19,046 nt of DNA from CAZGUG01 sp964625335 (GTDB lineage: Bacteria > Bacillota > Clostridia > Ch29): positions 1 through 19,046 of the forward strand of contig CAZVBE010000030.1 of assembly GCA_964625335.1 (NCBI GenBank). The letters run 5' to 3'. Positions 7,471-15,664 of this stretch are shown piece by piece. Made by a program: the position numbers and the translations under genes. The notes under the pieces are model-generated. The model was given only the letters and a program-made list of their open reading frames with translations, was not told the origin of the DNA and searched no databases. The first letter of the stretch is position 1; each line of letters begins with the position of its first letter.

Positions 7471-7609
7471 CTATATATAACGCACTAATGATATTACATC
7501 CCTTTATCTATCATTCTGAGGGCGGAGCCCGAAGAATCTTTCTTAGCCATAGATCCTTCGCTTCGCTCAGGATGACAGCTGTGTAAAGTCTTTATCACGT
7601 TATATCTAG
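7471..7609. mobile_element. MITE-like repeat, copy A (139 bp)
   Basis: This noncoding block recurs at 18774-18907 with three substitutions plus changes at the extreme ends and a 5-base gap. It starts CTATATATAACG and ends CGTTATATCTAG, inverted repeats matching at 11 of 12 positions. The inside folds back on itself: CATTCTGAGGGC...CGAAGAATCT pairs imperfectly with AGATCCTTCG...CTCAGGATGA, so a long hairpin is possible. Two copies with terminal inverted repeats and no coding capacity suggest a miniature transposable element. No clear target duplication is seen. Placed right after dnaE, the hairpin may slow or end transcription. Confidence 0.75.
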
Positions 7610-10600
7610 CATATGCGGACATATTCAGCCCCCAGTATTTGCTCCAGCTGTCCAAGAAGCCTTTCGTCGGCCGCAACCCAAAGGTCCCTGCCGGCCATCA
7701 TGGGCTTTTTGCCGTTCTCTTCAAAACACAGCAGTACCGGCACATTGCCCCTTTTGCTGTCCCGTAATACTTCCTTTATCTGCTCGAGCACTTCCGGAGA
7801 AATGCTTTGCGGTATTTTCAGGTACAGCCGTTGGTTAGCCCTTGACTGCTCCCGTTTTCCGGGCCTGTGGACAGGCTTGATACTGTCACAGATTATCTTT
7901 GGATCTTCATCCTCCCTGAAATTCAGTCGCCCCTCGGCTAATATTATACTGCCTTCATTCAGCAGTTCCAGGCTTTCCCTGTAAACCCTGGGAAAGACTA
8001 TCAATTCAACGGTACCGTAGAGGTCCTCAAGAAGCACAAAGGCCATCATATCGTTGTTTTTGGTGGTCTTGTTCTTCCTGTCAGCCACCATGCCTGCAAC
8101 CCTCACGGTGCTGCCGTCCATAAGCCCTGTATCCCTTTGCCCCACCTGGCTTTCCTGTTCGGATAAAAGTCCAAGCTGGTAGGTGGTTACCGATGCGCAT
8201 CTCTCGAGCTCCTTCCTGTACTCATCCAGCGGATGTCCGCTTATATACAGCCCGAGTATCTCCTTTTCAAAACCAAGCAGTGTTTTTTTATCGTATTCCT
8301 GAATGTCGGGCAGGCAGTCCTCCGGCGGTTTTTTCCGTCCGCCTCCCGCCGTTTCAAACAGTGAAATCTGGCCCCTGATATTATTCTTCTTCATCTGCTG
8401 TACGCCGTCGGCAATTTTCTCGTACACCGCCATATACCGGGCACGGTACCCGCCGAGGGAATCCAATGCACCGGCCTTAACAAGGCTCTCCAGGGCCCTC
8501 TTGTTGAGGTGGGTCATATCCACCCTGCTGCAGAAATCCGAAAGGCCGGTAAAACTGCCGCCGCTCTCCCGGGATTCGGTTATCGCCCTGACGGCGTTGG
8601 CACCGACGTTTTTTACCGCTGCCAGACCGAATCTGATTTTACCGTCCTTTACGCTGAAGGCGGTTTCGCTTTCGTTTATATCAGGCGGCAGCACCTCAAT
8701 GCCCATTTTTTTACAGCAGTGGATATACTGGGATACCTTTTTGCTGTTGCCCATTATGCTGGTTAAAAGCGCTGCCATGAACTCCACGGGATAATAGCAT
8801 TTGAGCCAGGCGGTCTGGTAGGCCAGCACCGCATAGGCTGCCGCGTGGGACTTGTTGAAGGCGTATTTGGCAAAGTCTATCATGTCGTCGAAAATTCCGT
8901 TGGCGGTTTTCTCGTCTATACCCCGCCGAAGGGCGCCCTCCACCAGAACCTTGCCGTCTTCGGTTATACCGTATATGAAATTCTTGCGCTCCCGCTCCAT
9001 TACGTCCATCTTTTTTTTGCTCATGGCCCTGCGAACCAAATCCGACCGCCCGTACGAATAGCCGCCCAGTTCCCTTACTATCTGCATAACCTGCTCCTGG
9101 TATACTATACATCCGTAGGTGACATCCAGTATTTTTTCGAGCATCGGGTGCTTGTATTCAACCCCTCCGGGATTGTTTTTGTTGTTAATATACAGTGGAA
9201 TCTGGTCCATAGGACCGGGACGGAACAGTGATATTCCGGCAATGATATCCTCAAAGCTGTCAGGCCTTAATTCCTTCATGAAATTCTTCATCCCAACGCT
9301 TTCAAGCTGGAATACGCCGTCGCTTTCACCGCTGCCAATAAGCTCGAACACTTTGGCGTCGTCGTAGGTCAGGTTTTCCACATCCGGCCTCTCGCCCCGG
9401 GTGGTTTCTGCAATATCCAGCGTATCCCTTATAACGGTAAGGGTTCGAAGTCCCAGAAAGTCCATCTTGAGCAGCCCAAGCTCCTCCAGGTTGCCCATCG
9501 GGTATTGTGTGGTTATGCCGCTGTCCTGCCTGTAAAGGGGTACATATTCCGAAATGGACTCCTTTGAAATAACCACTCCGGCAGCATGGGTGGAGGCATG
9601 CCGGGGCAGGCCCTCAACCGACCTTGCGATATCTATCAGATATCTTACCCTGTCATCCTGCCTGTACATATCGTTAAGATAAGGGTTTGTCTCCAGGGCC
9701 CGGTCTATGGTTATGCCCAGTTCCATGGGAATTTGCTTGGCTATGGCATCCACCTCTCCATAGGGCATGTTTACCGCCCTGCCCACGTCCCGGATGGCGC
9801 CCCTTGCAGCCATGGTGCCAAAGGTAATAATCTGGGCCACCCTGTCGCTGCCGTATTTGTGCACCACATAGTCTATAACCTCTTCCCTTCTTTCGAAGCA
9901 GAAATCTATATCGATATCCGGCATGGTTATCCTGTCCGGGTTTAAAAACCTTTCAAATATAAGGTTATGCCTTAGGGGATCTATATTGGTAATGCGCAGG
10001 CAATAGGACACCAGACTCCCCGCTGCTGAACCCCTTCCGGGCCCCACCATTATTTTTTTCTCCCTGGCGTATTTGATAAAATCCCATACTATCAGGAAGT
10101 AATGGGAGTATCCCATGGTTTTTATCATATTAAGCTCAAATTCCAGCCGCTCGTTTATCTCGGCATCTCTGTCGGGATACCTCTCCTCAAGGCCTTTAAG
10201 GGCCAGTTCCCTCAGATAGCTGTCCGCCGTATAGCCATCGGGCAGCTCAAAATAGGGCAGATGAATGGTGTCAAAATCCAGCTCCACATTACATTTTTCC
10301 GCTATATGTACGGTATTTTCCAGGGCTTCGGGCAGTTCGGGAAACAGCCTTTCCATTTCCTGCCGGGACTTAAGATAAAACCCGTGGTTGGGAAACTTCA
10401 GCCGGTCCTCCTGGTCGACTATTTTACCGGTCTGGATACAAAGGAGTATATCGTGAAACTCCCAGTCCTCCTCGTTTGTGTAGTGAACATCATTGGTGGC
10501 TGCCAGCGGAATTCCCGTTTCCCTGCTAAGCCTTACTATCTCAGGGTTTATCTTTTTTTGCTCCTCAATTCCCTGGTTCTGAATTTCCAGATAATAATTG

Positions 10601-11103
10601 CCCTCACCGAATATATCCAGATAGAGCAGGGCTGTCTCCTTTGCTTTTTGATAATTGCCCTCTAAAAGCCTTTGCTGGGTTTCCCCGGCGATACATCCGC
10701 TGAGGCAGATAATACCTTCGGATAATTCCTTAAGTACCGAAACATCTATCCTCGGCTTATAGTAAAAACCGTCCAGATACCCCCGGGACACAATTTTCAT
10801 TAGATTCCTGTACCCGGTATTGTTTTTGGCCAGCAGCACCAGGTGGTATTGGTCGGAGTCAAGCTTTGGTTCCCTGTCTGACATGGTCCTCATGGCAACA
10901 TAAACTTCACAGCCAATAAGAGGCTTAATACCCCGTTTTACCGCTTCCTTATAAAAATTAACAGCCCCGAACATGGAGCCGTGGTCGGTTATGGCAAGGG
11001 CCTCCATGCCCAAGGACTTTGCCTTGTCAAGGAGGCTTTCTATTCTGCCGGCACCGTCCAGCAGGCTGTATTCGGTATGCACATGAAGATGGATAAAGTC
11101 CAT
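7606..11103 (-). CDS. dnaE: DNA polymerase III alpha subunit
   Basis: At 1165 aa this matches bacterial DnaE replicative polymerases. The N-terminal PHP domain carries HLHVHTEYSLLDG (5-17), ITDHGSMFG, GCEVYV and AATNDVHY, so its metal site looks complete and may give proofreading. The polymerase domain has GPGRGSAAGS (354-363) and the catalytic PDIDIDF (395-401). Near residue 980-1060 an OB-fold begins TVRVAGMVADRKNKTTKNNDMMAF. It is DnaE-type, not PolC, since no inserted exonuclease domain is present. ATG 11103 follows the regulator gene by 13 bases; its AGGTGG ribosome site overlaps that gene's stop. The final codons are R-I-C then TAG, and this TAG lies within the terminal repeat of the MITE-like element, so the native C-terminus may have been altered. 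Confidence 0.97.
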   Translation of the reverse strand: MDFIHLHVHTEYSLLDGAGRIESLLDKAKSLGMEALAITDHGSMFGAVNFYKEAVKRGIKPLIGCEVYVAMRTMSDREPKLDSDQYHLVLLAKNNTGYRNLMKIVSRGYLDGFYYKPRIDVSVLKELSEGIICLSGCIAGETQQRLLEGNYQKAKETALLYLDIFGEGNYYLEIQNQGIEEQKKINPEIVRLSRETGIPLAATNDVHYTNEEDWEFHDILLCIQTGKIVDQEDRLKFPNHGFYLKSRQEMERLFPELPEALENTVHIAEKCNVELDFDTIHLPYFELPDGYTADSYLRELALKGLEERYPDRDAEINERLEFELNMIKTMGYSHYFLIVWDFIKYAREKKIMVGPGRGSAAGSLVSYCLRITNIDPLRHNLIFERFLNPDRITMPDIDIDFCFERREEVIDYVVHKYGSDRVAQIITFGTMAARGAIRDVGRAVNMPYGEVDAIAKQIPMELGITIDRALETNPYLNDMYRQDDRVRYLIDIARSVEGLPRHASTHAAGVVISKESISEYVPLYRQDSGITTQYPMGNLEELGLLKMDFLGLRTLTVIRDTLDIAETTRGERPDVENLTYDDAKVFELIGSGESDGVFQLESVGMKNFMKELRPDSFEDIIAGISLFRPGPMDQIPLYINNKNNPGGVEYKHPMLEKILDVTYGCIVYQEQVMQIVRELGGYSYGRSDLVRRAMSKKKMDVMERERKNFIYGITEDGKVLVEGALRRGIDEKTANGIFDDMIDFAKYAFNKSHAAAYAVLAYQTAWLKCYYPVEFMAALLTSIMGNSKKVSQYIHCCKKMGIEVLPPDINESETAFSVKDGKIRFGLAAVKNVGANAVRAITESRESGGSFTGLSDFCSRVDMTHLNKRALESLVKAGALDSLGGYRARYMAVYEKIADGVQQMKKNNIRGQISLFETAGGGRKKPPEDCLPDIQEYDKKTLLGFEKEILGLYISGHPLDEYRKELERCASVTTYQLGLLSEQESQVGQRDTGLMDGSTVRVAGMVADRKNKTTKNNDMMAFVLLEDLYGTVELIVFPRVYRESLELLNEGSIILAEGRLNFREDEDPKIICDSIKPVHRPGKREQSRANQRLYLKIPQSISPEVLEQIKEVLRDSKRGNVPVLLCFEENGKKPMMAGRDLWVAADERLLGQLEQILGAEYVRIC

Positions 11104-11116
11104 GCCCCATCACCAC

Positions 11117-12415
11117 CTATCTTTTTATATGGCTGGCGGTCAATATGGCTTTCATAACCACCAGGCCCTCTCTTATTATGCAAATGTCCAGATTGCTTGA
11201 ATTCCTGCCAAGTCCGGTAATAGAGGCCACAACCTCTATGTTGTCTCCAAGCTGCACCGGTTTGATAGAGTATACGGTAAATGTGTTGATAAAACACTCA
11301 TTGTTTTTTGCCCTTCTGATGGCCGATGATGCCGCCAGAGAAAGCAGCATTGCCAGGGCACCCCAGCTTCCGCCGCCTATATTGTTGAGCATGAAGGGCT
11401 CTACCCTTCCCCGCATCACTACCTGGTCGCTTTCATACTCAATATCGAAATTGTCCAGCAGGGATTCCTCCATGGTTTTACCCACCTGGGGCTGGTTTTT
11501 TCTGTACTGAAGCGCCTTTATAACATCCTGGCGGCTGACGATTCCCACAAGCTTCCTGCCATCCACCACAGGAAGCAATTCTATACCTTCCCATATCATG
11601 ATATGGGCAATATAGGCCACCGAGGTTTTGGGACCCACCGTTATCGGCCCCGGAGTCATAAGCGTCTCAATCTTACGCCCGTTATCCTGATCGGTGATAT
11701 CCTTTGTTGTTATTATACCCACCACTTTACCGTGGTTGTCCACAACGGGGAAACGGGTATGGGAGGTATCCCGCACAAGCCGCCTCCAGTCCCCTACCGT
11801 ATCGCCGGTTTTGAGTACAAAGGGGTTTTGCACCATTATGTCCTCCACCATCACTATATCCTTTTTTACCATCCTGCTGTTTATTGCATTGTTGATTAGG
11901 GTGGCAACCGTGAAGGTATCATAGCTGCAGTTCATAACCGGCAGTTTTTTTAAACCGGCCTTTTTCTTAACCTCGTCGCTGCAGTCAAACCCCCCGGTTA
12001 TAAGGATAGCGCAGTTTTTTTCAAGGGCAAGGTCAAACATCTCTTCCCTGTTTCCCACAATAAGCAGGTTGTTGTTTTCCATATACTTTACCACAACATC
12101 GGGAGTCATGGCGCCTATAATAAAATTGTTCAGGTATTTGCCAAGCCCGTCCCTGCCCGACAACAGATTTCCCTCAACTATGTTCAAAACCTCGGAAAAG
12201 GTCAGTCTCTCTATATCCTTTTCTTCCCGGGTATTAAGGCGCACCGTCCCAACTCTGGGTATGGTGGACACCAGCCCTTCAGACTCGGCCTCCTTGATGG
12301 CCCTGTACGCCGTGCCTTCACTTACATCCATCTTTTCGGCTATGGTCCTTACCGAGATGCGTTCCCCGCTCTGCAGCAACCTGATATGCTCAATAATCAT
12401 GCTGTGTTTGGTCAT
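11117..12415 (-). CDS. YtoI-like regulator: HTH, DRTGG, two CBS domains and hotdog domain
   Basis: About 432 aa. Order of domains: an N-terminal winged HTH (RTIAEKMDVSEGTAYRAIKEAE), a DRTGG domain (from about LTFSEVLNIVEG to FTVATLINNAI), a CBS pair (VEDIMVQNPF...RFPVVDNHGKVVGIITTKDI, then LMTPGPITV...LLPVVDGRKLVGIVSRQDV), and a C-terminal hotdog thioesterase-like domain (INTFTVYSIKPVQLGDNIEVVA). CBS domains commonly bind adenosine nucleotides such as AMP, ATP or c-di-AMP; the hotdog domain may bind an acyl-CoA. This combination matches B. subtilis YtoI, whose function is unknown, and suggests a ligand-sensing transcription factor. I chose ATG 12415 rather than the upstream frame opening at 12478, because AGGAG lies eight bases before it and the HTH starts soon after. 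That ribosome site overlaps the whiA stop. Confidence 0.88.
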   Translation of the reverse strand: MTKHSMIIEHIRLLQSGERISVRTIAEKMDVSEGTAYRAIKEAESEGLVSTIPRVGTVRLNTREEKDIERLTFSEVLNIVEGNLLSGRDGLGKYLNNFIIGAMTPDVVVKYMENNNLLIVGNREEMFDLALEKNCAILITGGFDCSDEVKKKAGLKKLPVMNCSYDTFTVATLINNAINSRMVKKDIVMVEDIMVQNPFVLKTGDTVGDWRRLVRDTSHTRFPVVDNHGKVVGIITTKDITDQDNGRKIETLMTPGPITVGPKTSVAYIAHIMIWEGIELLPVVDGRKLVGIVSRQDVIKALQYRKNQPQVGKTMEESLLDNFDIEYESDQVVMRGRVEPFMLNNIGGGSWGALAMLLSLAASSAIRRAKNNECFINTFTVYSIKPVQLGDNIEVVASITGLGRNSSNLDICIIREGLVVMKAILTASHIKR

Positions 12416-12419
12416 GCAA

Positions 12420-13394
12420 TCAGCTCCTATGTCGTTTAGTATCCCTTTTGGTTTTAATATCCTCCGCCTTTTGTTCAATTTTTCTCAGCCGGTGGTTAAT
12501 ACCCGATTTCCCGAGGGGCGGGGTTAACATCTGCCCAAGCTCTTTCAGGCTTGCTTCCCTGTAATTAAGCCTGAGTTCGGCAATCTCCCTCAAATTAGGC
12601 GGGAGACTGTTAAGCCCTGCGGTATCCCTTATATACTCAATATTTTCAATCTGCTTCACCGAAGCGTTTATTGTCTTAGTCAGGTTTGCCGTTTCACAGT
12701 TCACTATCCTGTTCACATTGTTTCGCATCTCTTTATATATTCTTGTGTTTTCAAATTTCAGCAGAGCATTGTGTGCCCCCATTATATTGAGCAGGTCAAC
12801 AATCTGCTCCCCTTCCTTCAGATAGACGACATAATTGCCCTTCCTCTCGACTATCTTTGAATTCAGTCCGAAGGCGTTAATGAGGTTTCTGAGGTGGTCG
12901 GCATGCTGACCGCTGTTGGTGACAAATTCCAAGTGATAGGCCTTGTCCGGACTGCTCACCGAGCCGCCGCCCAGGAAGGCCCCCCTCAGATAGGACCTGC
13001 AGCAGCACCGGGACTTTTTTATACCTGCGGGAATGCGGTAATCTATATTTATACTTTCATCCCGGTTTTTGTTCATAACTCCGGTTTGCTGCAATACTGT
13101 TTTTGCACCCATGCCATGGGTAATTTCCATGATATAGCTGTAGTTCTTTTTCAGATGCTTATTCTTTTTGACCATTATTTCCAGATTTAAACCGTAAATT
13201 TTTTTGAGAAGCGAGAACACTTTTCTGGCAATCGCCGCGTTCTCGGTCACCATCCTGAGGCTTATCCTCTGGGCGCCGTGAAATTTTATGATGCCCCCCG
13301 TTCTCACTATCGCCGACAATTCGGCCAGCCGGCAGCAGCGTCTATCCGGCATAATTCTCGACAGCTCGTTTTTTACTGCGCTGGAAAAGGACAT
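12420..13394 (-). CDS. whiA: WhiA, LAGLIDADG-like/HTH regulator
   Basis: The protein starts MSFSSAVKNELSR, the standard WhiA opening, and is 324 aa, a normal length. The first half contains the degenerate LAGLIDADG homing-endonuclease-like region (CCCRSYLRGAFLGGGSVS...YHLEFVTNS); the C-terminal HTH_WhiA domain contains LREIAELRLNYREASLKELG (in part) and PPLGKSGINHRLRKIE. WhiA is a DNA-binding protein needed for sporulation gene control in Streptomyces and influencing division and chromosome segregation in B. subtilis. The frame could open at GTG 13406, but ATG 13394 lies eight bases after AGGTGG and matches the family start. In many Firmicutes whiA follows yvcK; here it follows an RseC-like gene instead, 16 bases away. 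Confidence 0.95.
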   Translation of the reverse strand: MSFSSAVKNELSRIMPDRRCCRLAELSAIVRTGGIIKFHGAQRISLRMVTENAAIARKVFSLLKKIYGLNLEIMVKKNKHLKKNYSYIMEITHGMGAKTVLQQTGVMNKNRDESINIDYRIPAGIKKSRCCCRSYLRGAFLGGGSVSSPDKAYHLEFVTNSGQHADHLRNLINAFGLNSKIVERKGNYVVYLKEGEQIVDLLNIMGAHNALLKFENTRIYKEMRNNVNRIVNCETANLTKTINASVKQIENIEYIRDTAGLNSLPPNLREIAELRLNYREASLKELGQMLTPPLGKSGINHRLRKIEQKAEDIKTKRDTKRHRS

Positions 13395-13410
13395 CCATGC
13401 TTCCACCTTT

Positions 13411-13851
13411 CTATCGGTTTAGTATACTGATAATTTTAGGTTTATTCCTGCCGGTTAAAGCAAGCCGGTCGTCCACCGTCCTCAATAAAAAATAGAACAA
13501 CACAAGGGCGGTTAAACCAAAAATCAGGCCTATGGCATCCGTGTCAATTCCCGGATAAACCATCTGTGCAAGCCTGCTTCCGTAAACCATGCCGGCCACC
13601 ATCATAATGATGGGAAGGAGATAGACAAAGGCGGCAGAACCTATTACATTTCCGCCCCCCGCCTGTATCCTGACCATATCTCCAACTTTGGCATTCACTG
13701 TGTTTTCAAGCTGCACAGTGATTCCGGTACCGGAACAGCCTGTTTTACAGCTGGCACAGTTTTCGCCGCAGGAAGTAGCCCTTGCAATTTCAACGCTAAC
13801 TTTGCCTCTGTCAACTTTTCTTACTATACCTACCTGGAAAACCTTGGCCAT
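13411..13851 (-). CDS. RseC/MucC-family membrane protein
   Basis: A 146-aa protein with the RseC layout: a short beta-rich cytoplasmic N-terminus, a Cys cluster C28-x3-C32-x2-C35-x3-C39 (CGENCASCKTGC), the LENTVNAKVGDMVRIQ strand region, and two membrane segments (about 70-92, VIGSAAFVYLLPIIMMVAGM, and about 105-126, AIGLIFGLTALVLFYFLL). RseC in E. coli belongs to the SoxR-reducing Rsx/Rnf-linked system; the four Cys residues may bind an Fe-S cluster or redox metal. No rnf genes are visible in this window, so its partner is unknown. ATG 13851 has GGAGGAG five bases upstream. It is cotranscribed with whiA (16 bases downstream) and probably the HD gene. Confidence 0.85.
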   Translation of the reverse strand: MAKVFQVGIVRKVDRGKVSVEIARATSCGENCASCKTGCSGTGITVQLENTVNAKVGDMVRIQAGGGNVIGSAAFVYLLPIIMMVAGMVYGSRLAQMVYPGIDTDAIGLIFGLTALVLFYFLLRTVDDRLALTGRNKPKIISILNR

Positions 13852-13902
13852 CCAAACTCCTCCATTCGGTTTATACTCCCCGGCACTACCCGCCGTCGCT
13901 TA

Positions 13903-14604
13903 TCAAGCGGTTTCTTCGTCCAGCTTGCTTTCGGAAATTACTGCCTGGTTGTTTATCGGCTGGCCATTGGCAACCATTTGGAACTCGCATTCAAGATACT
14001 TTGCAGCCTTTTCACACATTATCATTCTTGACATATAAATCTGCATAAATTCCATTATAGACGAAGTAGCGTCCATAATAATGGAAAACTGGATTATTTT
14101 TTTGTCGTTGTCCACAACAACCTTTGACTTCCTGATGGCATAGTTGACCCTGTCGTGGATATCCTCGGGGTTGTATTTGCCCCGTCCAACCCTTGTCCTG
14201 TGGGCATCACTTTTGTCGGCAATAATAATGGCGGCTGCCACCTCATTGACGGCATAGCCGGTCTCTTCCTCATGGTTTCCTATGGCCGACGTAATCATAC
14301 ATATCTCGTCCATATCCATTCCCATTTCCATAAGTACCGGAAAAGCCAGACATGCACCGGTGGGGCCGTGGTTTTTTCTGTTAACACTGTTTCCTATATC
14401 GTGAATATATCCGGCAATTGCTGCCAGTTCCTGTGCCCGTTCAGGGTAGTCAAGCTGCATCAGTATGTCCCTGGCTGTTGTACTGACATATGAGCAGTGG
14501 CGGATGCCGTGCTCTGTATAACCCATAGCCTCCATGCCTTTGCCCGCCCATTTTACAAGCTTGCTAAACCTCTCATGGGCCTTTATTTCTTTTAGTGTTA
14601 TCAT
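13903..14604 (-). CDS. HD-domain phosphohydrolase family protein
   Basis: A 233-aa protein with a complete HD metal-site pattern: H32 and H36 (TEHGIRHC), H68-D69 (GYIHDIG), H79 (KNHG), H111 (GNHEEETG) and D130 (IADKSDAHR). HD proteins hydrolyse phosphate esters such as nucleotides or cyclic dinucleotides; the substrate here is not evident. The C-terminal third (DNDKKIIQFSIIMD onward) carries no recognised motif. ATG 14604 follows GGGGGTT, and the promoter at 14641-14668 is a good match, making this the first gene of the transcript that runs through rseC-like, whiA, the YtoI-like gene and dnaE. The next gene begins 51 bases after its stop. Confidence 0.85.
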   Translation of the reverse strand: MITLKEIKAHERFSKLVKWAGKGMEAMGYTEHGIRHCSYVSTTARDILMQLDYPERAQELAAIAGYIHDIGNSVNRKNHGPTGACLAFPVLMEMGMDMDEICMITSAIGNHEEETGYAVNEVAAAIIIADKSDAHRTRVGRGKYNPEDIHDRVNYAIRKSKVVVDNDKKIIQFSIIMDATSSIMEFMQIYMSRMIMCEKAAKYLECEFQMVANGQPINNQAVISESKLDEETA

Positions 14605-14640
14605 GGTTTAACCCCCATAAACTTAATGTTTGTTATTTAT

Positions 14641-14668
14641 ATTATAATATCATAATACTGTATGTTAA
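14641..14668 (-). promoter_or_regulatory. Sigma-A promoter of the HD-whiA-dnaE operon
   Basis: On the minus strand: TTAACA (complement of 14663-14668, 5 of 6 to TTGACA), a 16-base spacer, then a perfect TATAAT (complement of 14641-14646). It lies about 37 bases ahead of the HD gene's start. The remaining divergent gap up to 14857 must also contain the promoter for the + strand gene; only weak A+T-rich candidates such as TATAAA at 14803-14808 are visible. Confidence 0.65.
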
Positions 14669-14857
14669 TAAAAGTTAGGCGTTAAAGTTTACAGATAGAC
14701 GGTCTTATATCCAAAGACAGTGTAACCGGTCTCTAACTTCCCTGATACGCCTGTTTCCATAAATTAGTGCCGGCCACAAGGGATAAAAACGATACCGCAT
14801 TATATAAACTATAGATGAGGACTTACAGCTGCATTGGAAAGAAACGGAGGCGATTTT

Positions 14858-15421
14858 GTGATTGACGATAGATTTATAATTCAGCTTCAGGGAAAAAACT
14901 ATGTAACCTATGAAGGCCTGCTGGACCAGGCCCATCAACTGGGACTTGAATCCATAAAGGTGGATGTGGTGCAGCTGCCGTGCGAGCAAAACAATATGAC
15001 AGCGGTGTGCAGGGCCGCAGCCAAAACCGGCGACAAAACCTTCGTCGATTTTGGCGATGCAAGCCCGACGTCTGTGGGACAAAACCTGGTGCCGCACATA
15101 TTGAGAATGGCCTCCACCCGGGCAAAGGCCAGAGCTTTACGGGATATGACAAATATAGGTATTACGGCAATAGAGGAACTGGATTTTCCGGACAGGGATA
15201 ATACGGAAGGACAAAACAGGCCTCAGAGGACGCGGGAACATGAAAAAACCGCTTCCCGGGTGCCGCCGGGTGATTACCCCGCGCCCACGAAAAGGCAGCT
15301 TCAGACCATAAGCGATTTGTCCCAAAGCCTTAATGTACCGGTGGATATCGATAAACTTGACAAAAAGAGTGCCGGAGACCTGATTGCCCACCTGCTGGAC
15401 CAGAAATATAAAAGAAATTGA
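14858..15421 (+). CDS. Uncharacterised protein with single-strand-annealing-like motifs
   Basis: A 187-aa soluble protein not firmly recognised. Residues about 45-100 (QNNMTAVCRAA, then HILRMASTRAKARALRDMTN followed by IGITAIEEL) resemble the TRA-x-x-RAL-x-x-x-x-x-IG helix found in ERF/Rad52-type phage annealing proteins. A variable linker rich in D, R, Q and P follows, and the last 40 residues (TKRQLQTISDLSQSL...AGDLIAHLL) resemble the short C-terminal helical tail seen in many phage recombination and single-strand-DNA proteins. This is pattern resemblance only. I chose GTG 14858 because GGAGG (14846-14850) lies seven bases ahead; the frame opens at TTG 14834. It is the only + strand gene inside the 15-kb minus-strand block. 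Confidence 0.7.
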   Translation: MIDDRFIIQLQGKNYVTYEGLLDQAHQLGLESIKVDVVQLPCEQNNMTAVCRAAAKTGDKTFVDFGDASPTSVGQNLVPHILRMASTRAKARALRDMTNIGITAIEELDFPDRDNTEGQNRPQRTREHEKTASRVPPGDYPAPTKRQLQTISDLSQSLNVPVDIDKLDKKSAGDLIAHLLDQKYKRN

Positions 15422-15664
15422 AAATGCGACCAGAGTGCCACAGGGAATGGTTAGCTCTGTTAGGTGCAACAGGGGACGGCTCCCGCTCTGCAACAGGGGA
15501 CGGCTCCCGCTCTGCAACAGGGGACGGCTCCTGCTCTGCAACAGTGGACGGCTCCCGCTCTGTTGCATTTAAGTCAATAGCGGGTAATCAGGCCCGGCAT
15601 CTGCCGACGGTATACCCCCGATCCGCAAAGAACACAAAAAACAAAAAGAACCGTCCCTAGTGTT
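15422..15664. repeat. REP-like repeat cluster between convergent genes
   Basis: The 243-base gap between the convergent + strand gene and yvcK is mostly repeats. It has a degenerate unit (15438-15459), four tandem 24-bp units (15467-15562), a region without features (15568-15638), and an inverted copy of the RAYT end (15639-15665). No gene of normal composition fits; open frames here are translations of repeats. Confidence 0.75.
15467..15562 (+). repeat. Four tandem 24-bp units with GGGACGGCTC core
   Basis: Units at 15467-15490, 15491-15514, 15515-15538 and 15539-15562 each begin CAACAG and end GCTCTG. Units 1 and 2 are identical; unit 3 has one change (CTCCTG) and unit 4 one (CAGTGG). Within a unit GGGA and TCCC can pair around CGGC. 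The last unit plus its flank forms a larger hairpin: TGCAACAG (15537-15544) pairs exactly with CTGTTGCA (15560-15567). Imperfect palindromes with such a core resemble REP sequences. The core GGGACGGYTC is shared with the RAYT element ends. Confidence 0.9.

Noticed and set aside
7606..11103. PolC rather than DnaE
   Set aside because: The PHP domain is N-terminal and uninterrupted, no DEDD exonuclease insertion exists, and the length fits DnaE.
14705..15152. Minus-strand frames opposite the 14858-15421 gene
   Set aside because: No ribosome binding site fits; the + strand frame has GGAGG at the right distance and a coherent protein pattern.
15467..15562. Possible CRISPR array
   Set aside because: The 24-bp units are directly adjacent with no unique spacers, and no cas genes are present.
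15137..15660. Open frames across the tandem repeats, e.g. a minus-strand frame with SRPLLQSG repeated
   Set aside because: They are translations of the 24-bp repeat and overlap the opposite-strand gene; no ribosome site supports them.
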